Shown in pieces: positions 21,655 through 31,478 of a stretch of 64,000 bases of DNA. The number at the start of each line of letters is the position of its first letter. Positions within the stretch are counted from its first letter, which is position 1. The translations under genes and the position numbers were made by a program. The notes beneath the pieces are model-generated. The model was not told where the DNA came from, made no database searches, and saw only the letters and a list, made by a program, of their open reading frames with translations. This DNA is from Chimonanthus salicifolius (lineage: Eukaryota; Streptophyta; Magnoliopsida; Laurales; Calycanthaceae): positions 28,203,043 through 28,267,042 of the forward strand of contig CM023539.1 of NCBI GenBank assembly GCA_013350335.1. The letters are read 5' to 3'.

Positions 21655-21803
21655 CACTCTTCTATTTCAAAAAAAAAAAAAAAAATAGACTCTGATTTTC
21701 GGAAAGGGGGTGAAAATGGGGCGGGCGTTACATTTCCCAATTTCCATCATTAAAATAAATAATAGCCACATTTTTATTGATTTAAAAATTCTGGGCCATT
21801 ACA

Positions 21804-21936
21804 ACTCTAGATCAAAGGATTTCCCAAATGACAGTTTAATGATCCAGAACCTATGCAATATGGTTGACTAGTCTTTGACCACGATGGATTGATCCTGTCT
21901 CCACTGAGGGGTCGGTGAGAACGACTGGTTGAGTTG
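21804..21936 (-). mobile_element. Copia-like LTR, middle piece
   Basis: Short flank between LTR E and solo LTR G, continuous with 25215-25527 once G and one AGTTG are removed. It contains GACTGGTTG and GTCGGTGAGAACGAC half-palindromes. Inferred to belong to the LTR whose other end is at 11653. Confidence 0.5.
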
Positions 21937-23002
21937 TGTAATAGCCCGAATTTTTAAATCAATATATATATATATATGGCAATTATTTGTTTTAATAATG
22001 GAAAAATGGAAATTTTGATGTCATGGATGTTAACTGGATCAAAATATGGACAAAGGCCCAAGCATGGTCCAATGGACCATGGATTTGATGAGATCCATCA
22101 AAAGGATCAATGATGGTCAAAGTGGGCCCGATAACCGTGTGGGACCCAACGGATCAAATTGATTCAAACTCCAAGGTAAATAGTAAGGAAATAAATTTAA
22201 TTGGGCCATGGGCCCAACGTTTACCCAATAAACCATGAATTGGAATTAATACATTTAATTGGTCAATGGTAAGTAATTGGGTCAAAGATAGCCAAATTGG
22301 GTCAAAGATAGCCAAATTGGGTCAAAGAGCCATATGTGACCCGATGGACCAAGAAGTTGGTGGGGCCGACCACCATGGTTGACTTGGTCAACCATGGGTG
22401 GATTCATGAAGGAATAGAAGGGAATTAAATAGTAATTAAATTATAAAATAAAAGGGGCTAAGTTAAATAATAAATTAAATAATTAAGTGAGTCACATAGG
22501 AAATGGGTGAGTCAAGATGGTTTCCATCTTACTGGACTCACCAAACTCATTGGATTGAGTTGGGACTCAAACTCATCCCCAACCACCTCCACTAGAGAGA
22601 CAAAGACCCTAAAAATGGGGGCATGCAAGCCCATACCTCCCTCCATACTTGGTTGGTGGAGAGAGTCAAACCAATCATCACACCCATCTCTCTCACTCTC
22701 TTCCTCTCCTTTCCAAACCGTCCTCCCTCTCTTCCAAAGAAAACACTAAGGAGAAAAGAAGAGAAAGGAAGTTCAAAAGAAGGAAAGGAGAAGCTAGGAG
22801 TTGGTTGATCACTCCTAAGACCCAAGACGTGTGATATTTTCCCATTCTCTCCTCCGTTTTTCCCTCTCAAAACTGCTACACCTTGGCCGAACCAAACCTT
22901 GGTGACCTTACCTTAATCAAGCTCACCATTGGCCGAGTATCAAGGAGGAAGAAGAAGGAGAAAGGCTAAGGAACAAGAGGAGCAAGAGACAACCGGGAAA
23001 AC

Positions 23003-23020
23003 CAAAGATTGTAAGTATTT
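23003..23020 (+). other. Putative splice donor of LTR G
   Basis: CAAAGATT then GTAAGTATTT; GT at 23011-23012. Paired with the AG at 24718-24719 the intron would be about 1.7 kb. Confidence 0.55.
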
Positions 23021-23094
23021 CCAAACATGCCGTTATGGCTCTTTTAAGAGAAATCGAGAGGGAAGGAAGTACAAAACATGCAATGGAAAGGACT

Positions 23095-23635
23095 GACGAA
23101 ACAGTCAGTCTACTGAATCAGATATTCAGTCGACTAAACAGATAATGAATGAACCAGAAACGAGTTTCTGGGAGTTTCCGCCGACTGAACTAGAGTTTCA
23201 ATCGACTGAACTAATGATGGCTGAAAACAAAAGGAGTTTCTGAGAGTTTCAGCCGACTGAATCTTGTGATTCAGTAGACTGAACACAAACGTCTCGGACA
23301 AGAAAAGGGTTCTGGAAGTTTCAGCCGACTGAATATATAATTCAGTCGACTGAAGGATTGCTTATTAAACACGTAAACGGATGGTTGATAGTTCAGCCGA
23401 CTGAATGTGTATTTCAGTCGACTGAAAATAAACTGGCAAGACAAACAGACGATCTGATTCAAAATCAGCAGACTGAATCTGTGATTCAGTCGACTGAAAG
23501 AGTATGAACCATGTTTCAGCCGACTGAATGTATAATTCAGTCGACTGAAACTGAACTGGTGAGACAAACAGACAATTTGATTCAAAATCAGCCGACTGAA
23601 TATGTGATTCAGTCGACTGAATTGAAATGTACAGT
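23095..23635. repeat. TTCAGYCGACTGAA hairpin array of LTR G
   Basis: Eight units starting near 23102, 23172, 23243, 23320, 23392, 23467, 23515 and 23588; most spacings are 70-77 bp. Each unit is arm TTCAGCCGACTGAAT, a 4-6 nt loop, then arm ATTCAGTCGACTGAA. Arm 1 usually has CCGAC and arm 2 TCGAC. Only the hairpins are conserved; spacers have diverged. Located after the donor, as the GGTTCGGCCAT array is in other LTRs. Confidence 0.9.
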
Positions 23636-24279
23636 TTTTGAATATTTTCTAAGACACTACCAATCCGATAAGATAAATGGAGATGATATTAAATTAAAGG
23701 GACTGATTTTAATGATCCTATGACATGATTGGTAAGTCATTAATGGATCCGGGTGTATAGATCAGTTATGGATTGAATTATATACGTGTTGAAATTAATG
23801 GAAAAAGAGGCCAAGATAAGGGCTGATTATAGTAATCTTATAATGTGGTTAAAGATCACTAATGAACATAGGTTTATGATCAGTTAGAGACTTAATCGTG
23901 GATAAGATATAGACTAACTTGGGAAATGTATAATAAGGTATCGGCACATCGCAAAGGTACGCGAACGGCGACCCGAATTATCGGACGAGAACGAAAAAGG
24001 ACGTTATCAGTATTTGGTAGGATTCCTACCTTTTTGTAAGCCGTGGATTATGTGTATGTGATGCTTTCCGTATTTGATTTTGGAAATTATATGATTTATT
24101 ATTACATGGATTTTATATGGTATGGATTATATTCTAAATGCTATGGACGGTATTTTATATGCTATGGATTATATTCCTATCCTATGAGTTTTATATTATG
24201 GATATGAAATGTATATATATATTACATAGGATAATGCACTACATCTCATGCATGGCATGGGCGGAAAAAAATAAACAAA

Positions 24280-24505
24280 CCGGAGTCCATGCTCCATCGG
24301 GGCGACAGAGAACAGACATGGGGATATTGATATGGTATAACCGGAGTCCATGCTCCGTCGGGGCGACCGAGAACAGACATGGGGATATTGATATGGTATA
24401 ACCGGAGTCCATGCTCCGTCGGGGCAACCGAGAACAGACATGGGGACATTGATATGGTATCACCGGAGTCCATGCTCCGTCGGGGCGACCAAGAAGCAAA
24501 CATGG
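24280..24505 (+). repeat. Tandem hairpin module of LTR G, 4 units
   Basis: Four units of about 58 bp: CCGGAGTCCATGCTCC, then TCGGGGCGACCGAG, then ACATGGGG. Both small hairpins are preserved in most units, with single changes (for example CGACAGAG, GCAACCGAG). Confidence 0.87.
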
Positions 24506-24683
24506 GGACACCTTGACGAGGATTTGCCGTCAAGGGGGATATGATATTTCATGATGATGTAGATTATGGGTGGGACACATGGCATAGACACCCATGGCAT
24601 GACATTCATCGTATGGTTTCATTATATTGCTATCAGTATGCTTGTTATTACTAATCCATGTGCTAGCCCTACTTGGAGTCCTA

Positions 24684-24731
24684 CTGGGCTCGTTGACTAA
24701 CGCCCTACTTCCACCCTAGCTGGTGATACAG
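24684..24731 (+). other. Branch-point hairpin and 3' splice site of LTR G
   Basis: CTAAC at 24697-24701 within GGGCTCGTTGACTAACGCCC, pyrimidine run, TAG (AG 24718-24719), and an alternative ACAG (AG 24730-24731). Confidence 0.5.
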
Positions 24732-25089
24732 GAGACGGAGGAAACAGTGGACGTGACGGGAGTCAGGCTTAGGGGCGTGGGAAAGCGGCTGCTTTATTTA
24801 TCAAAGTTTTATTTTGGAAATATTGTAACACAAGTAGCCTAGCTTGTTGAATTGTAATAATTTTGGATTTCTTACTATGGCCTGGATGAAAACTCTGTAC
24901 GTTAACGTTTGAGACATAACCATGAACATGGGGGTATTTTGGTAATTTCATGTTGTATCTTCCCTTCTATCTAAAAACGGTAGGATAGTGTCTAGTATAA
25001 TGTTCCGCATGTAATTATGTTCCGCTAGCTTACTTCCTACGCGTGAACCGTACTCTTGGACTTCGTTCCGCGCACGCGTAGGGTTGGCC

Positions 25090-25125
25090 AGTTAAGGGCC
25101 GGGCTTTATGAGTCCGGACTTAACT
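25090..25125 (+). other. Conserved U5 hairpin of LTR G
   Basis: AGTTAAG with CTTAACT outside; inner CCGGGCT with AGTCCGG. Confidence 0.72.
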
Positions 25126-25214
25126 CGCGTCGTGACGTCCGCGCCGTTGTCACTTGGATATAATTCAAAAAAAAAATAGACTCTGAAATATGGTGAAAAT
25201 GGGCGGGCGTTACA

Positions 25215-25527
25215 AGTTGAGAGTGAAACCAAATACATATTTCCAAGTTGGGTTCCAATTCACTATTAAGCTTCATTTCTAGGCTTTTTATGATTTAACT
25301 ATTTGTTCCACTAAGACTAAGGATAGTCCTCTCTAAGGTGTGTGTACCACCTAAAGTCATCTATAGCCATAATACGTATTTTGTGATTGCCATAATGATG
25401 AGTTTCAATTAGGTGGAGCATGATCTTTACTCTTGATCTCCTTGGGTCTTCAAGCTTCTAGCAAGTGCTTCTTTCCGAGTCATGGAATTGACAAACGTAG
25501 GGACTTGGCCAAGCCGAGGCACTAACA
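25215..25527 (-). mobile_element. Copia-like LTR, 5' piece
   Basis: On the minus strand it begins TGTTAGTGCCTCGGCTTGG and is homologous to the plus-strand LTRs starting at 45197 and 46231 (TGTTAGTACCCC / TATTAGTGCCC): shared blocks TTTGTCAATTCCATGAC, ATAGATGACTTTAGGTGG and AACCCAACTTGGAAATATG. It abuts a Ty3/gypsy RNase H remnant at 25528, its likely insertion target. Confidence 0.7.
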
Positions 25528-25862
25528 AAACCACATGTGGACCTTGGGAGAGTGAGCATCCAAGTCCTTCACCTGACGCGTCACATTCCACTATATAATC
25601 CTTCCCTCTTTCTGGGAGGATTAAGATAGGGGCCGTAGTGAGTCTTCCTTTTTGTTCTTCAAATCTCCTGTTGCATAGATCTATCCATTCAAATTTGACT
25701 CATTTCTGAGCCAATCGGGTGGGTGGGGCCGCAATCTCTGAGAAGTCCAAAATGAACTTCCGATAATACCGTGCCATCCCAAGGAAACTTCCCGATCTTG
25801 GTAACATTCTTAGGAGGTTTCCATTCCTTCACTGCTGCTACCTTCACTGGACCCACCTTTAT
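25528..25862 (-). pseudogene. Ty3/gypsy pol remnant: RT thumb to RNase H
   Basis: Minus-strand reading gives a segment after the RT core (MARYYRKFILDFSEIAAP is readable), then the RNase H start with ECDASGEGLGCSL, where the catalytic Asp motif is DAS. It is cut at 25528 by a Copia LTR and at 25862 by solo LTR H; it continues at 29845 after removal of H and one TTTAT. One in-frame stop is visible. The protein would act as the reverse transcriptase/RNase H of a Ty3/gypsy element. Confidence 0.8.
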
Positions 25863-25950
25863 TGTAACACCTCGCCCTTTTCACTAGAAATCAGAGTCTA
25901 TTTTTTTTTTAAAATAAACAAAAGTGATAAGAGCGGAGTGTCACGACGCG

Positions 25951-25986
25951 AGTTAAGTCCGGACTTCTAAAGTCCGACCCTTAACT
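25951..25986 (-). other. Conserved U5 hairpin of LTR H
   Basis: AGTTAAG with CTTAACT outside; inner TCCGGACTT with AAGTCCGA. Confidence 0.75.
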
Positions 25987-26334
25987 GGCCAAACCTATGT
26001 GTGTATGGACTAAGTCCATGAAAAACGATTCACACATAGTACCAATTAAAACTTGCGGAATATACTTAATCTAACTGCGGGTTATAATAGAACCTAAGAC
26101 TACTCCATTTTAGATACCAAAGTACAAGTCATATATCCAAAATTACCTTAAACTGAACATTCATTCAAACCATTCCAAACCATAGCAAATATTTAACTAA
26201 GTTATTACATGCCGACATCTAACTAACAAATTACATGTCCATGTAAACTTAAACAAAATATCCATAAATAAATCCATTCAAATGCCCAAGCTCCTATGCT
26301 TGGTTTCCTTCGCGATCCTCGACCTTTCCCTTTC

Positions 26335-26392
26335 CTGCGTCATCCACAAAGGATAGAAATAGGGCGTTAGAACAACACGCCCAGTAGGTGTT
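26335..26392 (-). other. Branch-point hairpin and 3' splice site of LTR H
   Basis: Own strand: CTACTGGGCGTGTTGTTCTAACGCCC with CTAAC (complement of 26366-26370), a pyrimidine run and GACGCAG with AG at 26335-26336. There is no TAG here, so GCAG is the usable acceptor. Confidence 0.45.
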
Positions 26393-26519
26393 CCGATTAG
26401 GGCTACCACAAGATTAGTATAAAACATGCTATAACATAATAATACATGATCATCAAAATCTTACAAAAACAATGCTATGTATGTATGCAAATGTAATGAG
26501 TCCCACCCATCACAAGTAT

Positions 26520-26690
26520 AAGCCTCCTCTTGATGGGATTCTCATCATCAAGATACCTCCACATAGGTTGTTCGGACGCCCCGATGGAGTGTGGACCCTC
26601 CGGTTTCCTCCTGATGGGATTCTGATCATCAAGGTACCACCACATAGGTTTTTCGGACGCCCCAACGGAGTGTGGACCCTCCGGTTACAT
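26520..26690 (-). repeat. Tandem hairpin module of LTR H, 2 units
   Basis: Two units of about 82 bp. Own strand: CCGGAGGGTCCACACTCC then TCGGGGCGTCCGAA, which preserves both small stems although loops differ from those of LTRs F and G, followed by the GATGATCAGAATC..ATCAGGAGG block. Confidence 0.82.
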
Positions 26691-27009
26691 AACCATCACC
26701 CTATGCTATGCTTGAGATGTCAATGAATACATGCCATTTGTAAATAAATATTAGCATTCAAGTCCTTTTTGAAACATAATAATTTAGCTCATATCTCATA
26801 AAAATCAACATAAAAACAGCAAGTATAAATCGTGGTTACAAAGAGGTAGGAAACCTATACAAAAGTCACTTAAAAAGTCCGCTCTTCTTAAACCGTCACC
26901 TGTTCACGATTGCTCACCGTTCAAGAAGTCCCATTACTTTGTTACATGTCAATGAGTCAAACACATATCCCATTTGGTTTCTAACTAAGTCTAAGATCAA
27001 ACACCACCT

Positions 27010-27985
27010 TGTGGGGTTCGGCCATACACCATGGCCGAACCTCACCCACTTTAATTTGATCTCCATTTTTATTTAACCAATACATCCACATGACGTATTT
27101 AAAAACCTCAATCTACCAAACATACCTTCGTGGGGTTTGGCCATACAACATGGCCGAACCTCACCATTTTGGTTTTGGCCTCTCTTTCAGGTCTTTTGAT
27201 CTTTTCATTCCATATTTAGATTCTAACTTGTATTTACGGTTTTTGCCATTGGTTTAACCCTTGCTTAATATTGCTAACCACCAATGTCCATAAAATCCTC
27301 CTTAGTGGGGTTCGGTCATACAACATGGCTGAACCTCACCATCTTAAATTTGATCCTTTAATCCTTCATACATAAGTCTCCATTTTTATTTGAACAATTA
27401 TATTACAAGTTAACCACTTCAAAAGAAACTAAGTCCACCAAATAACCATTAGTGGGGTTCGGCCATACTACATGGTCGAACCTCACCATATTGATTTTTT
27501 TGTCCCTTTTTCCATCATCTATGATGGCTGATTACTTACTTAATACTAAGTCCCAAGATAACCATATGTGATTCCTTAATCTAAAGCATATAACCATTAA
27601 TAATTTCCAACCATGTTCTTAACTCCAATTAACCCATAAAAATGGTCCATGGGGTTCGGCCATGTGTGGTTTTCTTGATTCAAACATTCCAATATTTATA
27701 CATAGTTCATGCTTAGTACCTTAGCCATAATAACCTTATGGTTCAGCCATGCAATGGCCGACCCAAAACCCTAACCTTATCTCCATTTAAAACATCTTTA
27801 AAACCTTCATAACATGGTATGGTTTTTATCTCTCAAAACCCATAAAAATAACCAAGTCCTTTCGTGGGGTTCGGCCATCCAAAGTGGCCGAACCCTATGA
27901 TCCATGTTCTACCCTTTTTAAATATCATTATCCATAATTTAAACCCTTGATAGGTTCGGCCATACAATGGCCGAATCATGTTTCC
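27010..27985. repeat. Dyad array GGTTCGGCCAT / ATGGCCGAACC in LTR H
   Basis: Units near 27013, 27133, 27306, 27455, 27866 and 27951, with a half unit at 27650. Some arms carry single changes (TGGTCGAACC, TGGCTGAACC). Confidence 0.87.
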
Positions 27986-28015
27986 CTATCCATTTTATTT
28001 AACAAATGGTTATGG

Positions 28016-28032
28016 TGCACTTACCAATACCG
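28016..28032 (-). other. Putative splice donor of LTR H
   Basis: Own strand: GGAGGAGTCGCGGTATTG then GTAAGTGCAC; intron from 28024 leftwards to about 26335. Confidence 0.5.
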
Positions 28033-28338
28033 CGACTCCTCCGGTTCTTTCACTCCTTCTTGATCTTCTCCTTCTTTCTTGTCCTTTAGCCGAGCCTAAC
28101 CTTGCTGGAAACTCCTTAAATTTGTTCGGCCAAGATATTGATTTGAGAGAGAGAAAGAGATAGATAGAGAGAGAGAGAGAAAAAAAAAACTTGGCCTTGG
28201 ATGAGAGTGATAAACCTTGAGATGCAACTCCTTTGCTCTAAGTCCACTTTGTCTTGGTGGAGTGATCGACCAAGGACTGATTTGTGTGAGAGACAACTAG
28301 CCAATGTTCTTTGTCTTGAGAGGTGAAAAACGGCTAAG

Positions 28339-28347
28339 GGAGGGAGG

Positions 28348-28387
<40 letters not shown>
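28339..28387. repeat. GGGA / GA microsatellite
   Basis: (GGGA)n followed by (GA)n over about 48 bp in the leader region of LTR H; a shorter GA-rich stretch lies at 28146-28180. Confidence 0.9.
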
Positions 28388-28389
<2 letters not shown>

Positions 28390-28489
28390 ATAATGAAAAT
28401 TCCTTTGGTTAATGAAATTCAGCCCATGGTGGTGTCTCTTGGTGGCACCACTTGTAACTCCCATTTGCATTCATCTCCTTCGCTTATTC

Positions 28490-29165
28490 CATTTGGGGTT
28501 TTCATCCTTGAGATGAAACCCTCCAACGGTTTTTGGCTCTTGGGCTGCCTTGGGGCAACCTTCTCCATGTGTGAACCCATTTGTGACTCCATTCCTTAAT
28601 GCCTCCCTTGAGGGTTTCATCCTTGAGATGAAACTCCCAAGGCACCTAACGGCTTCCAATGATTATCTTGGTGTATCCTTTGCTCCCATCATCCTTCTCT
28701 CATTAAGGTTCCATGTGAGAGTTTCATATTGAAATGAAACTCCCATAGGCTACAACGGCTAGCCTTTGTTGGCCTTGTGTAACTGCCACTCTATATTAGT
28801 TGCCCATGTGGGAGTTTCATCCATGAGATGAAACTCCTTGAGCCCAACGGTTTTGTCTTAGTCTTTGGACCACCCAACCATCCAACTCCCCTTTAATTCT
28901 TATTTGAATTTGAAATAAGAACTCCTCCACTCATCATTCAAATCTTCATGTGGGGGTTTCATCTTGAAATGAAACTCCCATGTGCTAAACCATCCTTCCA
29001 TTGGCTGTCCCTTTGGAGTTTCATGCATAAAATAAACTCTCATGCAATTCCAACGTGCATAATATTTTGAATTTGAAATACAACCTCTCACCATATGTAA
29101 CTCCACAAAACCGCCACCTCCATTCATTACTTATGTAGGAGTTACATGCATGAGATGACCTCCCA
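28490..29165. repeat. Second palindrome family GAGTTTCAT / ATGAAACTC in LTR H
   Basis: About seven units (near 28497, 28612, 28718, 28808, 28955, 29021, 29130) with arms GGAGTTTCAT and ATGAAACTCC around 4-8 nt. These are upstream of the leader, in U3, so this LTR holds two unrelated palindrome arrays. Confidence 0.82.
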
Positions 29166-29844
29166 TGCATTCCAACGTGTGGAGTGGTTTTAAATTTGAA
29201 ACTACAACCCTTCAACTTCACACTTCACTCCTTTGAGATAAATATCTCCATAATTTCCCATCCAACTCATATGACTTAACTCACCCATTTAACTCATCAT
29301 TTTAATGCAACTCAGCCAATAAATTCAACTCCACCATTAAACTCATCTCCTCCAAAACTCAATCATTTAATTCAACTCCATCCAAACTCAAACATTTAAT
29401 TCAACTTAACCCAATTAATCTTGAGCTCACCCAATGGTCAAACAAGTCAACCACGACCCATTGGGTCCCAATTGGGTCTTTTGACCCAAATAATCATTGA
29501 CCCAATTAAATAAAACTTCACCCATTTGATTCACTTGAACCATATACAACATCCGTTGGGTCTTAATTGACCAATTGACCCAATTATCAAGCCTTACCCA
29601 TTTACTTCTAACTAGCTCATATATGATCCATTGGGTCCCAATTGGACTTTTGACCCAATTGGCAATCTTGACCCAATTAAATAATTCTTACCCATTTATT
29701 TCCATTGATCCACATCTACCATCCGTTGGGTCTTATTTGGGCAATTGACCCAACATTTACCCATCTAAGGTTCATATTCATTAATTCACAATTTCAATGG
29801 CAAAAACCGTAAATATTTATAAACTGAAAATCTGGGGTATTACA

Positions 29845-30283
29845 TTTATCCCTTCTGCTGTTACTACGTGTACAAGAAAATTCACCTCGGACGTCCAAAA
29901 CTCACAATTGCTTAGCTTTTACGAACAATTTGTTGTTTCTCAATGGGTCCAGTACGATTCGCATGTGCTTGGCATGTTCTTTATTGCTTGTAGAGTAAAT
30001 GAGAATGTCATCAATTAAGACGATTACAATTTTTTCTAAATAAGGATGGAAGATTCGATTCATCAAATCCATAAACGCTGCCGATGCATTGGTTAGTCCA
30101 AAACGCATCACCACATATTCATACAATCCATACCGATTTTTAAAAGCTTTTTTCTCTATATTCTCATCCTTGACTCTGATCTGATGATATCCCGACATGA
30201 GATCTATCTTAGAGAAATGACTGGATCCTCTAAGTTGATCGAACAAGTCGTCAATTCGACGTAGATGATATTTATTCTTGAAA
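29845..30283 (-). pseudogene. Ty3/gypsy reverse transcriptase remnant
   Basis: Minus-strand frame with RT core motifs: [21 protein letters not shown], then [18 protein letters not shown] and LIDDIL in place of the canonical Y/F-x-DD. The next segment ([18 protein letters not shown]) leads into solo LTR H. The N-terminal side is cut at about 30283, where the sequence jumps into an LTR at the shared word TGAAAAT. It is readable for about 114 codons, so decay is moderate. Confidence 0.88.
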
Positions 30284-31224
30284 ATATGAACTTTGGAAAT
30301 ACTTCCTCTAAGCTACTGGTGACGGAAAAACAGTAAAACAGAGAAGGTAATCGGCTGGTTTTCAAACAGCCGCTGGAACTGAGAGAGAGAAGAGAAGGTT
30401 TTGTGGGAGTTCAACCCAGCTGAGGAGGCTGGGATTTATAGAAAATCCTATCAGTCGGTAGAGGCCATTGGCCACTGCATGCAGAGCCCCTGCTTACGTC
30501 CCCAACAGTAACTAGCAGGTTACTATTTGGTTGCAGATAAGTCCTCCACAACTTCCGATTTTTGCAAAAAGGCCCCTCATTTGATAAAAATCTGATTTTT
30601 AACTAAAACAAAACTTTTGAAGCTTGATAAAATTAATCCAACCTGACAGATAAGTTGGGTTTTAAAAACTCTAATCGCCATAAAAATTTGGAGATTTAAC
30701 TCTCGCTAAAAACCATTGATTTAAAATAAAATCATCATTTAACACTATTTGCTTAATTAAACAAATGTTAAATAAAACTATTTAGAGACCTCATTTTGTG
30801 GTGTCAAAGAAAAATTAGACCATTCTTGAAATGGTCTAACACAAAATACTAGTTTTGGATTTTATCTCATTTCCAAAATCATTTAAAATAATTATGACTC
30901 CATTTCGGGGTTTTGACGGGCGGATTTAAATACAATTTTCTGAAAACAAAATTATTTTAAAATAAGAAATACAAATCCTTTATTAAGGAGGATATTATCA
31001 TCCAATAAAAATCACATAACAACATAATTTATAAAAAATAATAATAAGAAGCGGTAAATTACCGTTTTGCCCCTCCAGCTGGACGAGCTGGATCACTGAG
31101 CTTTCGAGCTCAGATTGGGCCACACCTGGGCTTTCCTCAAAGCCCTAACCATAATCTTCAAGATTAACCGGTTAAACAAGGTTTATTAAGCTAAAACACG
31201 CCTAATCTGGGGTAGGGTATTATA
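30284..31224 (-). mobile_element. Truncated 3' LTR of the Ty3/gypsy element 30284-37301
   Basis: About 940 bp highly similar to 36363-37301 of the 5' LTR. The right end is GGGTATTATA, where the 5' LTR has GGGTATTACA. The missing 2.3 kb of LTR is replaced by a different Ty3/gypsy RT gene. Both sides carry GAAAAT.TGAACTTTGG-like sequence at the joint, consistent with microhomology-mediated deletion. Confidence 0.85.
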
Positions 31225-31240
31225 TCGTACCCCCTAAAAG
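31225..31240 (-). promoter_or_regulatory. Polypurine tract of the Ty3/gypsy element
   Basis: Own strand CTTTTAGGGGGTACGA immediately before the LTR edge. It fits a plus-strand primer site. Confidence 0.6.
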
Positions 31241-31279
31241 AAATTTCGTTCCGAAATTTAAAACAAACTTATACCCTTT

Positions 31280-31478
31280 TGGCCTGTGAACAAGCCAGGG
31301 TACAGATTCCGTATCGCCAATTCTGGTTCCCACATCTCGTGTTGCACGTCGCGATGTTGCCACAACACTCGTACTAGAGGAATAGACTTCCTCTTGAGCT
31401 CTTGAGTCCGGTGTCCTAGAATCTTGACTGGCACTTCTTCAAAAAGTTAGGTCCTCTGAGTCTTCGATGTCTTCAAAA
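31280..31478 (-). pseudogene. Integrase C-terminus / chromodomain-like tail
   Basis: Minus-strand frame: EEVPVKILGHR, then KSIPLVRVLWQHRDVQHEMWE and a final LAIRNLYPGLF. This matches the group II chromodomain end of Tekay/Del-type chromoviruses (IPLVKVLW and a Trp-Glu after about ten residues). One frameshift lies near its start. It is fused directly to RT sequence at about 31480, so thumb, RNase H and the integrase core are deleted. Confidence 0.8.

Larger units (their letters stand above)
17269..21732 (+). mobile_element. Solo LTR F, TSD TTTCC, carries a conversion tract
   Basis: Starts TGTAATAGCCCGAATTTTCG and ends GGGGCGGGCGTTACA. TTTCC flanks it on both sides (17264-17268, 21733-21737). 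Layout: U3 with two CCATGGTTGAC dyads (17845-17868, 17903-17927), leader with CT-rich start then purine-rich end (about 18190-18508), donor GTAAGTATG at 18509, five GGTTCGGCCAT dyads, CG-rich block (20086-20160), palindrome GGTAGGATTCCTACC (about 20170), hairpin repeats, branch site and AG (20751-20773), U5 hairpin (21143-21178). It is longer than its sister M because 21278-21654 is foreign gag sequence, and a second LTR 3' end (21655-21732) follows. Closest relative is M (40532-44518). Confidence 0.93.
13991..21803 (-). mobile_element. Long LTR E, interrupted by solo LTR F
   Basis: E runs 13991-17268 and resumes 21733-21803 after the nested element F (TSD TTTCC). It begins TGTAACGCCCCG and ends GGGCCATTACA. 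Modules in its own orientation: dyad CCATGGTTGAC..GTCAACCATGG at 16862-16886, a CT/GA-biased leader (about 16550-16240), donor GTAAGTAATT (boundary 16234), dyads at 15184 and 15286, GGTAGG palindrome near 15013, two hairpin repeats (14730-14830), branch hairpin (14435-14455) and U5 hairpin (14082-14117). Flanks are GTTCG and ACTCT, which do not match, so its ends may derive from recombination with D. Confidence 0.8.
21937..25214 (+). mobile_element. Solo LTR G, TSD AGTTG
   Basis: Starts TGTAATAGCCCGAATT, ends GGGCGGGCGTTACA, with AGTTG on both sides (21932-21936, 25215-25219). U3 has ATTGGGCC palindromes, a 24-bp tandem (about 22272-22320) and the CCATGGTTGAC dyad (22373-22397). The leader (about 22680-23010) ends in donor GTAAGTATT at 23011. 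The intronic array is not GGTTCGGCCAT but TTCAGYCGACTGAA hairpins (23095-23635). Then CG-rich block (23940-24010), GGTAGGATTCCTACC (about 24016), four hairpin repeats, branch site with AG (24697-24719) and U5 hairpin (25090-25125). Length 3278 bp. Confidence 0.94.
25863..29844 (-). mobile_element. Solo LTR H, TSD TTTAT
   Basis: Plus-strand start TGTAACACCTCGCCC, end GGGGTATTACA, flanked by TTTAT (25858-25862, 29845-29849). It interrupts a Ty3/gypsy pol gene. Own orientation: start TGTAATACCCCAGATTTTC; U3 rich in ATTGGGTC/GACCCAAT; a second palindrome family (28490-29165); (GA)n tracts; donor GTAAGTGCAC (boundary 28024); GGTTCGGCCAT dyads (27010-27985); two hairpin repeats (26520-26690); branch site and acceptor (26370-26335); U5 hairpin (25951-25986). 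Length 3982 bp, no coding capacity. Confidence 0.94.

Noticed and set aside
23271..23585. 104-codon minus-strand ORF with SFSRLNYTFSRLK repeats
   Set aside because: Produced by the TTCAGTCGACTGAA array; no sign of codon bias or a real protein family.
23095..23635. CRISPR-like array of palindromic repeats with regular spacing
   Set aside because: Repeats are degenerate, sit in a plant LTR with perfect target duplication, have no cas genes or leader, and the same core occurs elsewhere singly.
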